Assembly: GCA_916048095.2 (NCBI GenBank)
Contig: OU696582.1
Span: forward strand, 9,232,449 to 9,296,448
Reading direction: 5' to 3'
Length of the DNA: 64,000 nucleotides
Origin: Sacculina carcini
Lineage: Eukaryota; Arthropoda; Thecostraca; Sacculinidae
The translations under genes and the position numbers were made by a program. The notes beneath the pieces are model-generated. The model saw only the letters and a list, made by a program, of their open reading frames with translations, searched no databases and was not told where the DNA came from. Of this stretch, positions 48,201 to 61,490 are shown piece by piece. Every line of letters begins with the position of its first letter. Positions within the stretch are counted from its first letter, which is position 1.

Positions 48201-51087
48201 AAGTGTGCCCTAAGTGTTACCTAAGTGTGCCCTAAGTGTTACCTAAGTGTGCCCTAAGTGTTACCTAAGTGTGCCCTAAGTGTTACCTAAGTGTGCCCTA
48301 AGTGTTACCCAAGTGTGCCCTAAGTGTGCCCTAAGTGTTACCTAAGTGTGCCCTAAGTGTTACCTAAGTGTGCCCTAAGTGTTACCTAAGTGTGCCCTAA
48401 CTGTTACCTAAGTGTGCCCTAAGTGTTACCTAAGTGTTACCTAAGTGTGCCCTAAGTGTTACCTAAGTGTGCCCTAAGTGTTACCTAAGTGTGCCCTAAG
48501 TGTTACCTAAGTGTGCCCTAAGTGTTACCTAAGTGTGCCCTAAGTGTTACCTAAGTGTTACCTAAGTGTTACCTAAGTGTTACCTAAGTGTGCCCTAAGT
48601 GTGCCCTAAGTGTTACCTAAGTGTTACCTAAGTGTGCCCTAAGTGTTACCTAAGTGTGCCCTAAGTGTTACCTAAGTGTGCCCTAAGTGTTACCTAAGTG
48701 TGCCCTAAGTGTGCCCTAAGTGTTACCTAAGTGTTACCTAAGTGTTACCTAAGTGTTACCTAAGTGTACCCTAAGTGTTACCTAAGTGTTACCTAAGTGT
48801 TACCTAAGTGTTACCTAAGTGTTACCTAAGTGCTACCTAAGTGCTACCTAAGTGTTACCTAAGTGTTACCTAAGTGTTACCTAAGTGTTACCTAAGTGTT
48901 ACCTAAGTGTGCCCTAAGTGTGCCCTAAGTGTGCCCTAAGTGTTACCTAAGTGTTACCTAAGTGTGCCCTAAGTGTGCCCTAAGTGTTACCTAAGTGCGC
49001 CCTAACTGTTACCTAAGTGTGCCCTAACTGTTACCTAAGTGTGCCCTAAGTGTTACCTAAGTGTACCCTAAGTGTTACCTAAGTGTACCCTAAGTGTTAA
49101 CTAAGTGTACCCTAAGTGTTACCTAAGTGTTACCTAAGTGTGCCCTAAGTGTTACCTAAGTGTTACCTAAGTGTGCCCTAAGTGTAGCCTAAGTGTAGCC
49201 TAAGTGTTACCTAAGTGTTACCTAAGTGTTACCTAAGTGTGCCCTAAGTGTTACCTAAGTGTGCCCTAAGTGTGCCCTAAGTGTTACCTAAGTGTACCCT
49301 AAGTGTTACCTAAGTGTGCCCTAACTGTTACCTAAGTGTGCCCTAAGTGTTACCTAAGTGTTACCTAAGTGTTACCTAAGTGTGCCCTAACTGTTACCTA
49401 AGTGTGCCCTAACTGTTACCTAAGTGTGCCCTAAGTGTTACCTAAGGGTACCCTAAGGGTTACCTAAGTGTTACCTAAGTGTTACCTAAGTGTTACCTAA
49501 GTGTGCCCTAAGTGTTACCTAAGTGTGCCCTAAGTGTAGCCTAAGTGTAGCCTAAGTGTTACCTAAGTGTTACCTAAGTGTTACCTAAGTGTTACCTAAG
49601 TGTTACCTAAGTGTTACCTAAGTGTTACCTAAGTGTTACCTAAGTGTTACCTAAGTGTTACCTAAGTGTTACCTAAGTGTTACCTAAATGTGCCCTAAGT
49701 GTGCCCTAAGTGTGCCCTAAGTGTTACCTAAGTGTGCCCTAAGTGTTACCTAAGTGTGCCCTAAGTGTTACCTAAGTGTGCCCTAAGTGTTACCTAAGTG
49801 TGCCCTAAGTGTTACCTAAGTGTGCCCTAAGTGTTACCTAAGTGTTACCTAAGTGTTACCTAACTGTGCCCTAAGTGTTACCTAAGTGTGCCCTAAGTGT
49901 TACCTAAGTGTGCCCTAAGTGTTACCTAAGTGTGCCCTAAGTGTTACCTAAGTGTGCCCTAACTGTTACCTAAGTGTGCCCTAAGTGTGCCCTAACTGTT
50001 ACCTAAGTGTGCCCTAAGTGTTACCTAAGTGTGCCCTAAGTGTTACCTAAGTGTTACCTAAGTGTGCCCTAAGTGTTACCTAAGTGTGCCCTAAGTGTTA
50101 CCTAAGTGTGCCCTAAGTGTTACCTAAGTGTGCCCTAAGTTTCACCTAAGTGTTTCCTAACTGTTACCTAAGTGTGCCCTAAGTGTTACCTAAGTGTGCC
50201 CTAAGTGTTACCTAAGTGTGCCCTAAGTGTTACCTAAGTGTGCCCTAAGTGTTACCTAAGTGTGCCCTAACTGTTACCTAAGTGTGCCCTAAGTGTTACC
50301 TAAGTGTTACCTAAGTGTGCCCTAAGTGTTACCTAAGTGTGCCCTAAGTGTTACCTAAGTGTGCCCTAAGTGTTACCTAAGTGTGCCCTAAGTGTTACCT
50401 AAGTGTGCCGTAAGTGTGCCCTAAGTGTTACCTAAGTGTGCCCTAAGTGTTACCTAAGTGTTACCTAAGTGTTACCTAAGTGTTACCTAAGTGTTACCTA
50501 AGTGTTACCTAAGTGTTACCTAAGTGTTACCTAAGTGTTACCTAAGTGTTACCTAAGTGTGCCCTAAGTGTGCCCTAAGTGTTACCTAAGTGTTACCTAA
50601 GTGTGCCCTAAGTGTGCCCTAAGTGTGCCCTAAGTGTTACCTAAGTGTGCCCTAAGTGTTACCTAAGTGTGCCCTAACTGTTACCTAAGTGTGCCCTAAG
50701 TGTTACCTAAGTGTACCCTAAGTGTTACCTAAGTGTACACTAAGTGTTACCTAAGTGTACCCTAAGTGTGCCCTAACTGTTACCTACGTGTGCCCTAAGT
50801 GTTACCTAAGTGTTACCTAAGTGTGCCCTAAGTGTTACCTAAGTGTGCCCTAAGTGTTACGTAAGTGTTACCTAAGTGTGCCCTAAGTGTTACCTAAGTG
50901 TGCCCTAAGTGTTACCTAAGTGTGCCCTAAGTGTTACCTAAGTGTGCCCTAAGTGTGCCCTAAGTGTTACCTAAGTGTGCCCTAAGTGTGCCCTAAGTGT
51001 TACCTAAGTGTTACCTAAGTGTTACCTAAGTGTTACCTAAGTGTACCCTAAGTGTTACCAAGTGTTACCTAAGTGTTACCTAAGTGT
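45202..51087 (+). repeat. 5.9-kb repeat, copy 1 (7,775-bp offset)
   Basis: Pairs with 52977-58861. Landmarks at +7,775 are GTTGCC (45401/53176 and 46321/54096), J (45680 and 53455), F (45829 and 53604), HpaI (45928 and 53703), TATG (47365 and 55140) and E (48085 and 55860). After the 11-bp/10-bp unit difference near 48780 the offset becomes 7,774: KpnI (49447 and 57221), N (50137 and 57911), GCCGTAAG (50410 and 58184), CTACGTG (50787 and 58561) and the rare TACGTA (50858 and 58632). Whole-unit substitutions occur, for example E against A near 46012/53787. Confidence 0.88.
45477..50043 (+). repeat. 4.57-kb block, copy 2 of 3
   Basis: The middle copy. It is the one with a full 11-bp unit after the D-A pair near 48775-48785, where copies 1 and 3 have the 10-bp J (35107 and 56556). 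It is therefore either ancestral at that site or has been corrected from a neighbouring A unit. It lies inside the larger 5.9-kb pair 45202-51087 / 52977-58861. Confidence 0.85.
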
Positions 51088-52194
51088 TACCTAAGTGTTA
51101 CCTAAGTGTTACCTAAGTGTTACCTAAGTGTTACCTAAGTGTTACCTAAGTGTTACCTAAGTGTTACCTAAGTGTGCCCTAAGTGTGCCCTAAGTGTTAC
51201 CTAAGTGCGCCCTAACTGTTACCTAAGTGTGCCCTAACTGTTACCTAAGTGTGCCCTAAGTGTTACCTAAGTGTACCCTAAGTGTTACCTAAGTGTACCC
51301 TAAGTGTTAACTAAGTGTACCCTAAGTGTTACCTAAGTGTTACCTAAGTGTGCCCTAAGTGTTACCTAAGTGTTACCTAAGTGTGCCCTAAGTGTAGCCT
51401 AAGTGTAGCCTAAGTGTTACCTAAGTGTTACCTAAGTGTTACCTAAGTGTGCCCTAAGTGTGCCCTAAGTGTTACCTAAGTGTTACCTAAGTGTTACCTA
51501 AGTGTGCCCTAAGTGTTACCTAAGTGTGCCCTAAGTGTTACCTAAGTGTGCCCTAACTGTTACCTAAGTGTGCCCTAAGTGTTACCTAAGTGTTACCTAA
51601 GTGTGCCCTAAGTGTTACCTAAGTGTGCCCTAAGTGTTACCTAAGTGTGCCCTAAGTGTTACCTAAGTGTGCCCTAAGTGTTACCTAAGTGTGCCCTAAG
51701 TGTTGCCTAAGTGTGCCCTAAGTGTTACCTAAGTGTTACCTAAGTGTTACCTAACTGTTACCTAAGTGTGCCCTAAGTGTTACCTAAGTGTGCCCTAAGT
51801 GTTACCTAAGTGTGCCCTAAGTGTTACCTAAGTGTGCCCTAAGTGTTACCTAAGTGTGCCCTAACTGTTACCTAAGTGTGCCCTAACTGTTACCTAAGTG
51901 TGCCCTAAGTGTTACCTAAGTGTTACCTAAGTGTGCCCTAAGTGTTACCTAAGTGTGCCCTAAGTGTTACCTAAGTGTGCCCTAAGTGTTACCTAAGTGT
52001 GCCCTAAGTGTTACCTAAGTGTTACCTAAGTGTTACCTAAGTGTTACCCAAGTGTTACCTAAGTGTTACCTAAGTGTGCCCTAAGTGTTACCTAAGTGTG
52101 CCCTAACTGTTACCTAAGTGTTACCTAACTGTTACCTAAGTGTGCCCTAAGTGTTACCTAAGTGTGCCCTAAGTGTTACCTAAGTGTGCCCTAA
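50993..52194 (+). repeat. 1.2-kb repeat, copy 2 (10,170-bp offset)
   Basis: The second copy of 40823-42024, with the same order of J, F, P, E-E and L variants. It overlaps the right end of the 5.9-kb block 45202-51087 by about 95 bp, so this duplication and the 7,774-bp one share a boundary zone near 51.0-51.1 kb. Confidence 0.8.
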
Positions 52195-52976
52195 GTGTTA
52201 CCTAAGTGTGCCCTAAGTGTTACCTAAGTGTGCCCTAACTGTTACCTAAGTGTGCCCTAAGTGTTACCTAAGTGTGCCCTAAGTGTTACCTAAGTGTGCC
52301 CTAAGTGTTACCTAAGTGTGCCCTAAGTGTTACCTAAGTGTGCCCTAACTGTTACCTAAGTGTGCCCTAACTGTTACCTAAGTGTTACCTAAGTGTTACC
52401 TAAGTGTTACCTAAGTGTTACCTAAGTGTTACCTAAGTGTTACCTAAGTGTTACCTAAGTGTTACCTAAGTGTTACCTAAGTGTTACCTAAATGTGCCCT
52501 AAGTGTGCCCTAAGTGTGCCCTAAGTGTTACCTAAGTGTGCCCTAAGTGTTACCTAAGTGTGCCCTAAGTGTTACCTAAGTGTGCCCTAAGTGTTACCTA
52601 AGTGTGCCCTAAGTGTTACCTAAGTGTGCCCTAAGTGTTACCTAAGTGTTACCTAAGTGTTACCTAACTGTGCCCTAAGTGTTACCTAAGTGTGCCCTAA
52701 GTGTTACCTAAGTGTGCCCTAAGTGTTACCTAAGTGTGCCCTAAGTGTTACCTAAGTGTGCCCTAACTGTTACCTAAGTGTGCCCTAAGTGTGCCCTAAC
52801 TGTTACCTAAGTGTGCCCTAAGTGTTACCTAAGTGTGCCCTAAGTGTTACCTAAGTGTTACCTAAGTGTGCCCTAAGTGTTACCTAAGTGTGCCCTAAGT
52901 GTTACCTAAGTGTGCCCTAAGTGTTACCTAAGTGTGCCCTAAGTTTCACCTAAGTGTTTCCTAACTGTTACCTAAG

Positions 52977-55900
52977 TGTGCCCTAAGTGTTACCTAAGTG
53001 TGCCCTAAGTGTTACCTAAGTGTGCCCTAAGTGTTACCTAAGTGTGCCCTAAGTGTTACCTAAGTGTGCCCTAAGTGTTACCTAAGTGTTACCTAAGTGT
53101 GCCCTAAGTGTTACCTAAGTGTGCCCTAAGTGTTACCTAAGTGTGCCCTAAGTGTTACCTAAGTGTGCCCTAAGTGTTGCCTAAGTGTGCCCTAAGTGTT
53201 ACCTAAGTGTTACCTAAGTGTTACCTAAGTGTTACCTAAGTGTGCCCTAAGTGTTACCTAAGTGTGCCCTAACTGTTACCTAAGTGTGCCCTAAGTGTTA
53301 CCTAAGTGTACCCTAAGTGTTACCTAAGTGTGCCCTAAGTGTTACCTAAGTGTGCCCTAAGTGTGCCCTAAGTGTTACCTAAGTGTTACCTAAGTGTTAC
53401 CTAAGTGTTACCTAAGTGTTACCTAAGTGTTACCTAAGTGTACCCTAAGTGTTACCAAGTGTTACCTAAGTGTTACCTAAGTGTTACCTAAGTGTTACCT
53501 AAGTGTTACCTAAGTGTTACCTAAGTGTTACCTAAGTGTTACCTAAGTGTTACCTAAGTGTTACCTAAGTGTGCCCTAAGTGTGCCCTAAGTGTTACCTA
53601 AGTGCGCCCTAACTGTTACCTAAGTGTGCCCTAACTGTTACCTAAGTGTGCCCTAAGTGTTACCTAAGTGTACCCTAAGTGTTACCTAAGTGTACCCTAA
53701 GTGTTAACTAAGTGTACCCTAAGTGTTACCTAAGTGTTACCTAAGTGTGCCCTAAGTGTTACCTAAGTGTTACCTAAGTGTGCCCTAAGTGTAGCCTAAG
53801 TGTAGCCTAAGTGTTACCTAAGTGTTACCTAAGTGTTACCTAAGTGTGCCCTAAGTGTGCCCTAAGTGTTACCTAAGTGTTACCTAAGTGTTACCTAAGT
53901 GTGCCCTAAGTGTTACCTAAGTGTGCCCTAAGTGTTACCTAAGTGTGCCCTAACTGTTACCTAAGTGTGCCCTAAGTGTTACCTAAGTGTTACCTAAGTG
54001 TGCCCTAAGTGTTACCTAAGTGTGCCCTAAGTGTTACCTAAGTGTGCCCTAAGTGTTACCTAAGTGTGCCCTAAGTGTTACCTAAGTGTGCCCTAAGTGT
54101 TGCCTAAGTGTGCCCTAAGTGTTACCTAAGTGTTACCTAAGTGTTACCTAACTGTTACCTAAGTGTGCCCTAAGTGTTACCTAAGTGTGCCCTAAGTGTT
54201 ACCTAAGTGTGCCCTAAGTGTTACCTAAGTGTGCCCTAAGTGTTACCTAAGTGTGCCCTAACTGTTACCTAAGTGTGCCCTAACTGTTACCTAAGTGTGC
54301 CCTAAGTGTTACCTAAGTGTTACCTAAGTGTGCCCTAAGTGTTACCTAAGTGTGCCCTAAGTGTTACCTAAGTGTGCCCTAAGTGTTACCTAAGTGTGCC
54401 CTAAGTGTTACCTAAGTGTTACCTAAGTGTTACCTAAGTGTTACCCAAGTGTTACCTAAGTGTTACCTAAGTGTGCCCTAAGTGTTACCTAAGTGTGCCC
54501 TAACTGTTACCTAAGTGTTACCTAACTGTTACCTAAGTGTGCCCTAAGTGTTACCTAAGTGTGCCCTAAGTGTTACCTAAGTGTGCCCTAAGTGTTACCT
54601 AAGTGTGCCCTAAGTGTTACCTAAGTGTGCCCTAACTGTTACCTAAGTGTGCCCTAAGTGTGCCCTAACTGTTACCTAAGTGTGCCCTAAGTGTTACCTA
54701 AGTGTGCCCTAAGTGTTACCTAAGTGTTACCTAAGTGTGCCCTAACTGTTACCTAAGTGTGCCCTAACTGTTACCTAAGTGTGCCCTAACTGTTACCTAA
54801 GTGTGCCCTAAGTGTTACCTAAGTGTTACCTAAGTGTGCCCTAAGTGTTACCTAAGTGTGCCCTAAGTGTTACCTAAGTGTGCCCTAAGTGTTACCTAAG
54901 TGTGCCCTAAGTGTTACCTAAGTGTTACCTAAGTGTTACCTAAGTTTTACCCAAGTGTTACCTAAGTGTTACCTAAGTGTGCCCTAAGTGTTACCTAAGT
55001 GTGCCCTAACTGTTACCTAAGTGTGCCCTAAGTGTTACCTAAGTGTGCCCTAAGTGTTACCTAAGTGTTACCTAAGTGTTACCTAAGTGTGCCCTAACTG
55101 TTACCTAAGTGTGCCCTAAGTGTTACCTAAGTGTTACCTATGTGTGCCCTAAGTGTTACTCAAGTGTTACCTAAGTGTGCCCTAAGTGTTACCTAAGTGT
55201 GCCCTAAGTGTTACCTAAGTGTGCCCTAAGTGTTACCTAAGTGTGCCCTAAGTGTTACCTAAGTGTGCCCTAAGTGTGCCCTAAGTGTTACCTAAGTGTG
55301 CCCTAAGTGTTACCTAAGTGTGCCCTAAGTGTTACCTAAGTGTGCCCTAAGTGTGCCCTAAGTGTTACCTAAGTGTGCCCTAAGTGTTACCTAAGTGTGC
55401 CCTAAGTGTTACCTAAGTGTGCCCTAAGTGTTACCTAAGTGTGCCCTAACTGTTACCTAAGTGTGCCCTAAGTGTTACCTAAGTGTTACCTAAGTGTGCC
55501 CTAAGTGTTACCTAAGTGTGCCCTAAGTGTTACCTAAGTGTGCCCTAAGTGTTACCTAAGTGTGCCCTAAGTGTTGCCTAAGTGTGCCCTAAGTGTTACC
55601 TAAGTGTTACCTAAGTGTTACCTAAGTGTTACCTAAGTGTGCCCTAAGTGTTACCTAAGTGTGCCCTAAGTGTGCCCTAAGTGTTACCTAAGTGTTACCT
55701 AAGTGTGCCCTAAGTGTTACCTAAGTGTGCCCTAAGTGTTACCTAAGTGTGCCCTAAGTGTTACCTAAGTGTGCCCTAAGTGTGCCCTAAGTGTTACCTA
55801 AGTGTTACCTAAGTGTGCCCTAAGTGTTACCTAAGTGTTACCTAAGTGTGCCCTAAGTGTAGCCTAAGTGTAGCCTAAGTGTTACCTAAGTGTTACCTAA

Positions 55901-58861
55901 GTGTGCCCTAAGTGTGCCCTAAGTGTTACCTAAGTGTGCCCTAAGTGTTACCTAAGTGTTACCTAACTGTTACCTAAGTGTGCCCTAAGTGTTACCTAAG
56001 TGTGCCCTAAGTGTTACCTAAGTGTGCCCTAAGTGTTACCTAAGTGTGCCCTAAGTGTTACCTAAGTGTGCCCTAAGTGTTACCCAAGTGTGCCCTAAGT
56101 GTGCCCTAAGTGTTACCTAAGTGTGCCCTAAGTGTTACCTAAGTGTGCCCTAAGTGTTACCTAAGTGTGCCCTAACTGTTACCTAAGTGTGCCCTAAGTG
56201 TTACCTAAGTGTTACCTAAGTGTGCCCTAAGTGTTACCTAAGTGTGCCCTAAGTGTTACCTAAGTGTGCCCTAAGTGTTACCTAAGTGTGCCCTAAGTGT
56301 TACCTAAGTGTGCCCTAAGTGTTACCTAAGTGTTACCTAAGTGTTACCTAAGTGTTACCTAAGTGTGCCCTAAGTGTGCCCTAAGTGTTACCTAAGTGTT
56401 ACCTAAGTGTGCCCTAAGTGTTACCTAAGTGTGCCCTAAGTGTTACCTAAGTGTGCCCTAAGTGTTACCTAAGTGTGCCCTAAGTGTGCCCTAAGTGTTA
56501 CCTAAGTGTTACCTAAGTGTTACCTAAGTGTTACCTAAGTGTACCCTAAGTGTTACCAAGTGTTACCTAAGTGTTACCTAAGTGTTACCTAAGTGTTACC
56601 TAAGTGCTACCTAAGTGCTACCTAAGTGTTACCTAAGTGTTACCTAAGTGTTACCTAAGTGTTACCTAAGTGTTACCTAAGTGTGCCCTAAGTGTGCCCT
56701 AAGTGTGCCCTAAGTGTTACCTAAGTGTTACCTAAGTGTGCCCTAAGTGTGCCCTAAGTGTTACCTAAGTGCGCCCTAACTGTTACCTAAGTGTGCCCTA
56801 ACTGTTACCTAAGTGTGCCCTAAGTGTTACCTAAGTGTGCCCTAAGTGTTACCTAAGTGTACCCTAAGTGTTACCTAAGTGTGCCCTAAGTGTTACCTAA
56901 GTGTTACCTAAGTGTGCCCTAAGTGTTACCTAAGTGTTACCTAAGTGTGCCCTAAGTGTAGCCTAAGTGTAGCCTAAGTGTTACCTAAGTGTTACCTAAG
57001 TGTTACCTAAGTGTGCCCTAAGTGTTACCTAAGTGTGCCCTAAGTGTGCCCTAAGTGTTACCTAAGTGTACCCTAAGTGTTACCTAAGTGTGCCCTAACT
57101 GTTACCTAAGTGTGCCCTAAGTGTTACCTAAGTGTTACCTAAGTGTTACCTAAGTGTGCCCTAACTGTTACCTAAGTGTGCCCTAACTGTTACCTAAGTG
57201 TGCCCTAAGTGTTACCTAAGGGTACCCTAAGGGTTACCTAAGTGTTACCTAAGTGTTACCTAAGTGTTACCTAAGTGTGCCCTAAGTGTTACCTAAGTGT
57301 GCCCTAAGTGTAGCCTAAGTGTAGCCTAAGTGTTACCTAAGTGTTACCTAAGTGTTACCTAAGTGTTACCTAAGTGTTACCTAAGTGTTACCTAAGTGTT
57401 ACCTAAGTGTTACCTAAGTGTTACCTAAGTGTTACCTAAGTGTTACCTAAGTGTTACCTAAATGTGCCCTAAGTGTGCCCTAAGTGTGCCCTAAGTGTTA
57501 CCTAAGTGTGCCCTAAGTGTTACCTAAGTGTGCCCTAAGTGTTACCTAAGTGTGCCCTAAGTGTTACCTAAGTGTGCCCTAAGTGTTACCTAAGTGTGCC
57601 CTAAGTGTTACCTAAGTGTTACCTAAGTGTTACCTAACTGTGCCCTAAGTGTTACCTAAGTGTGCCCTAAGTGTTACCTAAGTGTGCCCTAAGTGTTACC
57701 TAAGTGTGCCCTAAGTGTTACCTAAGTGTGCCCTAACTGTTACCTAAGTGTGCCCTAAGTGTGCCCTAACTGTTACCTAAGTGTGCCCTAAGTGTTACCT
57801 AAGTGTGCCCTAAGTGTTACCTAAGTGTTACCTAAGTGTGCCCTAAGTGTTACCTAAGTGTGCCCTAAGTGTTACCTAAGTGTGCCCTAAGTGTTACCTA
57901 AGTGTGCCCTAAGTTTCACCTAAGTGTTTCCTAACTGTTACCTAAGTGTGCCCTAAGTGTTACCTAAGTGTGCCCTAAGTGTTACCTAAGTGTGCCCTAA
58001 GTGTTACCTAAGTGTGCCCTAAGTGTTACCTAAGTGTGCCCTAACTGTTACCTAAGTGTGCCCTAAGTGTTACCTAAGTGTTACCTAAGTGTGCCCTAAG
58101 TGTTACCTAAGTGTGCCCTAAGTGTTACCTAAGTGTGCCCTAAGTGTTACCTAAGTGTGCCCTAAGTGTTACCTAAGTGTGCCGTAAGTGTGCCCTAAGT
58201 GTTACCTAAGTGTGCCCTAAGTGTTACCTAAGTGTTACCTAAGTGTTACCTAAGTGTTACCTAAGTGTTACCTAAGTGTTACCTAAGTGTTACCTAAGTG
58301 TTACCTAAGTGTTACCTAAGTGTTACCTAAGTGTGCCCTAAGTGTGCCCTAAGTGTTACCTAAGTGTTACCTAAGTGTGCCCTAAGTGTGCCCTAAGTGT
58401 GCCCTAAGTGTTACCTAAGTGTGCCCTAAGTGTTACCTAAGTGTGCCCTAACTGTTACCTAAGTGTGCCCTAAGTGTTACCTAAGTGTACCCTAAGTGTT
58501 ACCTAAGTGTACACTAAGTGTTACCTAAGTGTACCCTAAGTGTGCCCTAACTGTTACCTACGTGTGCCCTAAGTGTTACCTAAGTGTTACCTAAGTGTGC
58601 CCTAAGTGTTACCTAAGTGTGCCCTAAGTGTTACGTAAGTGTTACCTAAGTGTGCCCTAAGTGTTACCTAAGTGTGCCCTAAGTGTTACCTAAGTGTGCC
58701 CTAAGTGTTACCTAAGTGTGCCCTAAGTGTGCCCTAAGTGTTACCTAAGTGTGCCCTAAGTGTGCCCTAAGTGTTACCTAAGTGTTACCTAAGTGTTACC
58801 TAAGTGTTACCTAAGTGTACCCTAAGTGTTACCAAGTGTTACCTAAGTGTTACCTAAGTGT
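52977..58861 (+). repeat. 5.9-kb repeat, copy 2 (7,775-bp offset)
   Basis: The second copy of 45202-51087, one base shorter overall because of the J unit at 56556. Right of 58861 the two sides diverge: A-run in copy 1, two B units followed by a C unit in copy 2. Confidence 0.88.
53252..57817 (+). repeat. 4.57-kb block, copy 3 of 3
   Basis: Third copy, 7,775 bp (then 7,774) right of copy 2. It keeps the J unit at 56556 shared with copy 1 but, around 56825-56890, has B and A units where copies 1 and 2 have a D-A-D-P-D string, so the second HpaI-type unit (35421 and 49096) has no counterpart here. This shows that the three copies exchange short stretches rather than diverging as a simple tree. 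Confidence 0.82.
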
Positions 58862-60082
58862 GCCCTAAGTGTGCCCTAACTGTTACCTAAGTGTGCCCTA
58901 AGTGTTTCCTAAGTGTGCCCTAAGTGTTACCTAAGTGTTACCTAAGTGTGCCCTAAGTGTTACCTAAGTGTGCCCTAAGTGTTACCTAAGTGTTACCTAA
59001 GTGTGCCCTAAGTGTTACCTAAGTGTGCCCTAAGTGTTACCTAAGTGTGCCCTAAGTGTTACCTAAGTGTTACCTAAGTGTACCCTAAGTGTTACCTAAG
59101 TGTACCCTAAGTGTTACCTAAGTGTACCCTAAGTGTTACCTAAGTGTTACCTAAGTGTGCCCTAAGTGTAGCCTAAGTGTAGCCTAAGTGTTACCTAAGT
59201 GTTACCTAAGTGTACCCTAAGTGTTACCAAGTGTTACCTAAGTGTTACCTAAGTGTTACCTAAGTGTTACCTAAGTGTTACCTAAGTGTTACCTAAGTGT
59301 TACCTAAGTGTTACCTAAGTGTGCCCTAAGTGTTACCTAAGTGTGCCCTAAGTGTTACCTAAGTGTGCCCTAAGTGTTACCTAAGTGTGCCCTAAGTGTT
59401 ACCTAAGTGTGCCCTAAGTGTTACCTAAGTGTGCCCTAAGTGTGCCCTAAGTGTTACCTAAGTGTGCCCTAAGTGTTACCTAAGTGTGCCCTAAGTGTTA
59501 CCTAAGTGTGCCCTAACTGTTACCTAAGTGTGCCCTAAGTGTTACCTAAGTGTTACCTAAGTGTGCCCTAAGTGTTACCTAAGTGTGCCCTAAGTGTTAC
59601 CTAAGTGTGCCCTAAGTGTTACCTAAGTGTGCCCTAAGTGTTACCTAAGTGTGCCCTAAGTGTTACCTAAGTGTTACCTAAGTGTTACCTAAGTGTTACC
59701 TAAGTGTGCCCTAAGTGTGCCCTAAGTGTTACCTAAGTGTTACCTAAGTGTGCCCTAAGTGTTACCTAAGTGTGCCCTAAGTGTTACCTAAGTGTGCCCT
59801 AAGTGTTACCTAAGTGTGCCCTAAGTGTGCCCTAAGTGTTACCTAAGTGTTACCTAAGTGTTACCTAAGTGTTACCTAAGTGTACCCTAAGTGTTACCAA
59901 GTGTTACCTAAGTGTTACCTAAGTGTTACCTAAGTGTTACCTAAGTGCTACCTAAGTGCTACCTAAGTGTTACCTAAGTGTTACCTAAGTGTTACCTAAG
60001 TGTTACCTAAGTGTTACCTAAGTGTGCCCTAAGTGTGCCCTAAGTGTGCCCTAAGTGTTACCTAAGTGTTACCTAAGTGTGC

Positions 60083-60531
60083 CCTAAGTGTGCCCTAAGT
60101 GTTACCTAAGTGCGCCCTAACTGTTACCTAAGTGTGCCCTAACTGTTACCTAAGTGTGCCCTAAGTGTTACCTAAGTGTACCCTAAGTGTTACCTAAGTG
60201 TACCCTAAGTGTTAACTAAGTGTACCCTAAGTGTTACCTAAGTGTTACCTAAGTGTGCCCTAAGTGTTACCTAAGTGTTACCTAAGTGTGCCCTAAGTGT
60301 AGCCTAAGTGTGCCCTAAGTGTTACCTAAGTGCGCCCTAACTGTTACCTAAGTGTGCCCTAACTGTTACCTAAGTGTGCCCTAAGTGTTACCTAAGTGTA
60401 CCCTAAGTGTTACCTAAGTGTACCCTAAGTGTTAACTAAGTGTACCCTAAGTGTTACCTAAGTGTTACCTAAGTGTGCCCTAAGTGTTACCTAAGTGTTA
60501 CCTAAGTGTGCCCTAAGTGTAGCCTAAGTGT
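60083..60531 (+). repeat. 220-bp (20-unit) tandem duplication
   Basis: Positions 60083-60311 repeat at 60303-60531 with a period of exactly 220 bp. The string B, A, F, C, B, C, B, A, D, A, D, P, D, A, A, B, A, A, B, E occurs twice in a row; GCG of the F unit is at 60112 and 60332, and the HpaI-type unit at 60211 and 60431. In the first copy the second E unit of the pair is replaced by the B unit that starts the next copy, which marks the join at about 60303-60311. Confidence 0.93.
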
Positions 60532-61484
60532 AGCCTAAGTGTTACCTAAGTGTTACCTAAGTGTTACCTAAGTGTGCCCTAAGTGTTACCTAAGTGTGCC
60601 CTAAGTGTGCCCTAAGTGTTACCTAAGTGTACCCTAAGTGTTACCTAAGTGTGCCCTAACTGTTACCTAAGTGTGCCCTAAGTGTTACCTAAGTGTTACC
60701 TAAGTGTGCCCTAACTGTTACCTAAGTGTGCCCTAACTGTTACCTAAGTGTGCCCTAAGTGTTACCTAAGGGTACCCTAAGGGTTACCTAAGTGTACCCT
60801 AAGTGTTACCTAAGTGTTACCTAAGTGTGCCCTAAGTGTTACCTAAGTGTTACCTAAGTGTGCCCTAAGTGTAGCCTAAGTGTAGCCTAAGTGTTACCTA
60901 AGTGTTACCTAAGTGTTACCTAAGTGTTACCTAAGTGTTACCTAAGTGTTACCTAAGTGTTACCTAAGTGTTACCTAAGTGTTACCTAAGTGTTACCTAA
61001 GTGTTACCTAAATGTGCCCTAAGTGTGCCCTAAGTGTGCCCTAAGTGTTACCTAAGTGTGCCCTAAGTGTTACCTAAGTGTGCCCTAAGTGTTACCTAAG
61101 TGTGCCCTAAGTGTTACCTAAGTGTGCCCTAAGTGTTACCTAAGTGTGCCCTAAGTGTTACCTAAGTGTTACCTAAGTGTTACCTAACTGTGCCCTAAGT
61201 GTTACCTAAGTGTGCCCTAAGTGTTACCTAAGTGTGCCCTAAGTGTTACCTAAGTGTGCCCTAAGTGTTACCTAAGTGTGCCCTAACTGTTACCTAAGTG
61301 TGCCCTAAGTGTGCCCTAACTGTTACCTAAGTGTGCCCTAAGTGTTACCTAAGTGTGCCCTAAGTGTTACCTAAGTGTTACCTAAGTGTGCCCTAAGTGT
61401 TACCTAAGTGTGCCCTAAGTGTTACCTAAGTGTGCCCTAAGTGTTACCTAAGTGTGCCCTAAGTTTCACCTAAGTGTTACCTAA
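60391..61484 (+). repeat. 1,100-bp (100-unit) tandem duplication, left copy
   Basis: Repeats at 61491-62584 with a period of exactly 1,100 bp and no mismatch that I could find over 1,094 bp. It contains a HpaI-type unit (60431 and 61531), E pairs, the KpnI-type unit followed by AAGGGTTACC (60771 and 61871), an 11-unit A-run, the K unit (61010 and 62110) and the N unit TAAGTTTCACC (61461 and 62561). The join between copies falls just right of the N unit, where D-D replaces the O-C context seen at 40374, 50137, 52941 and 57911. Confidence 0.95.
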
Positions 61485-61490
61485 GTGTAC

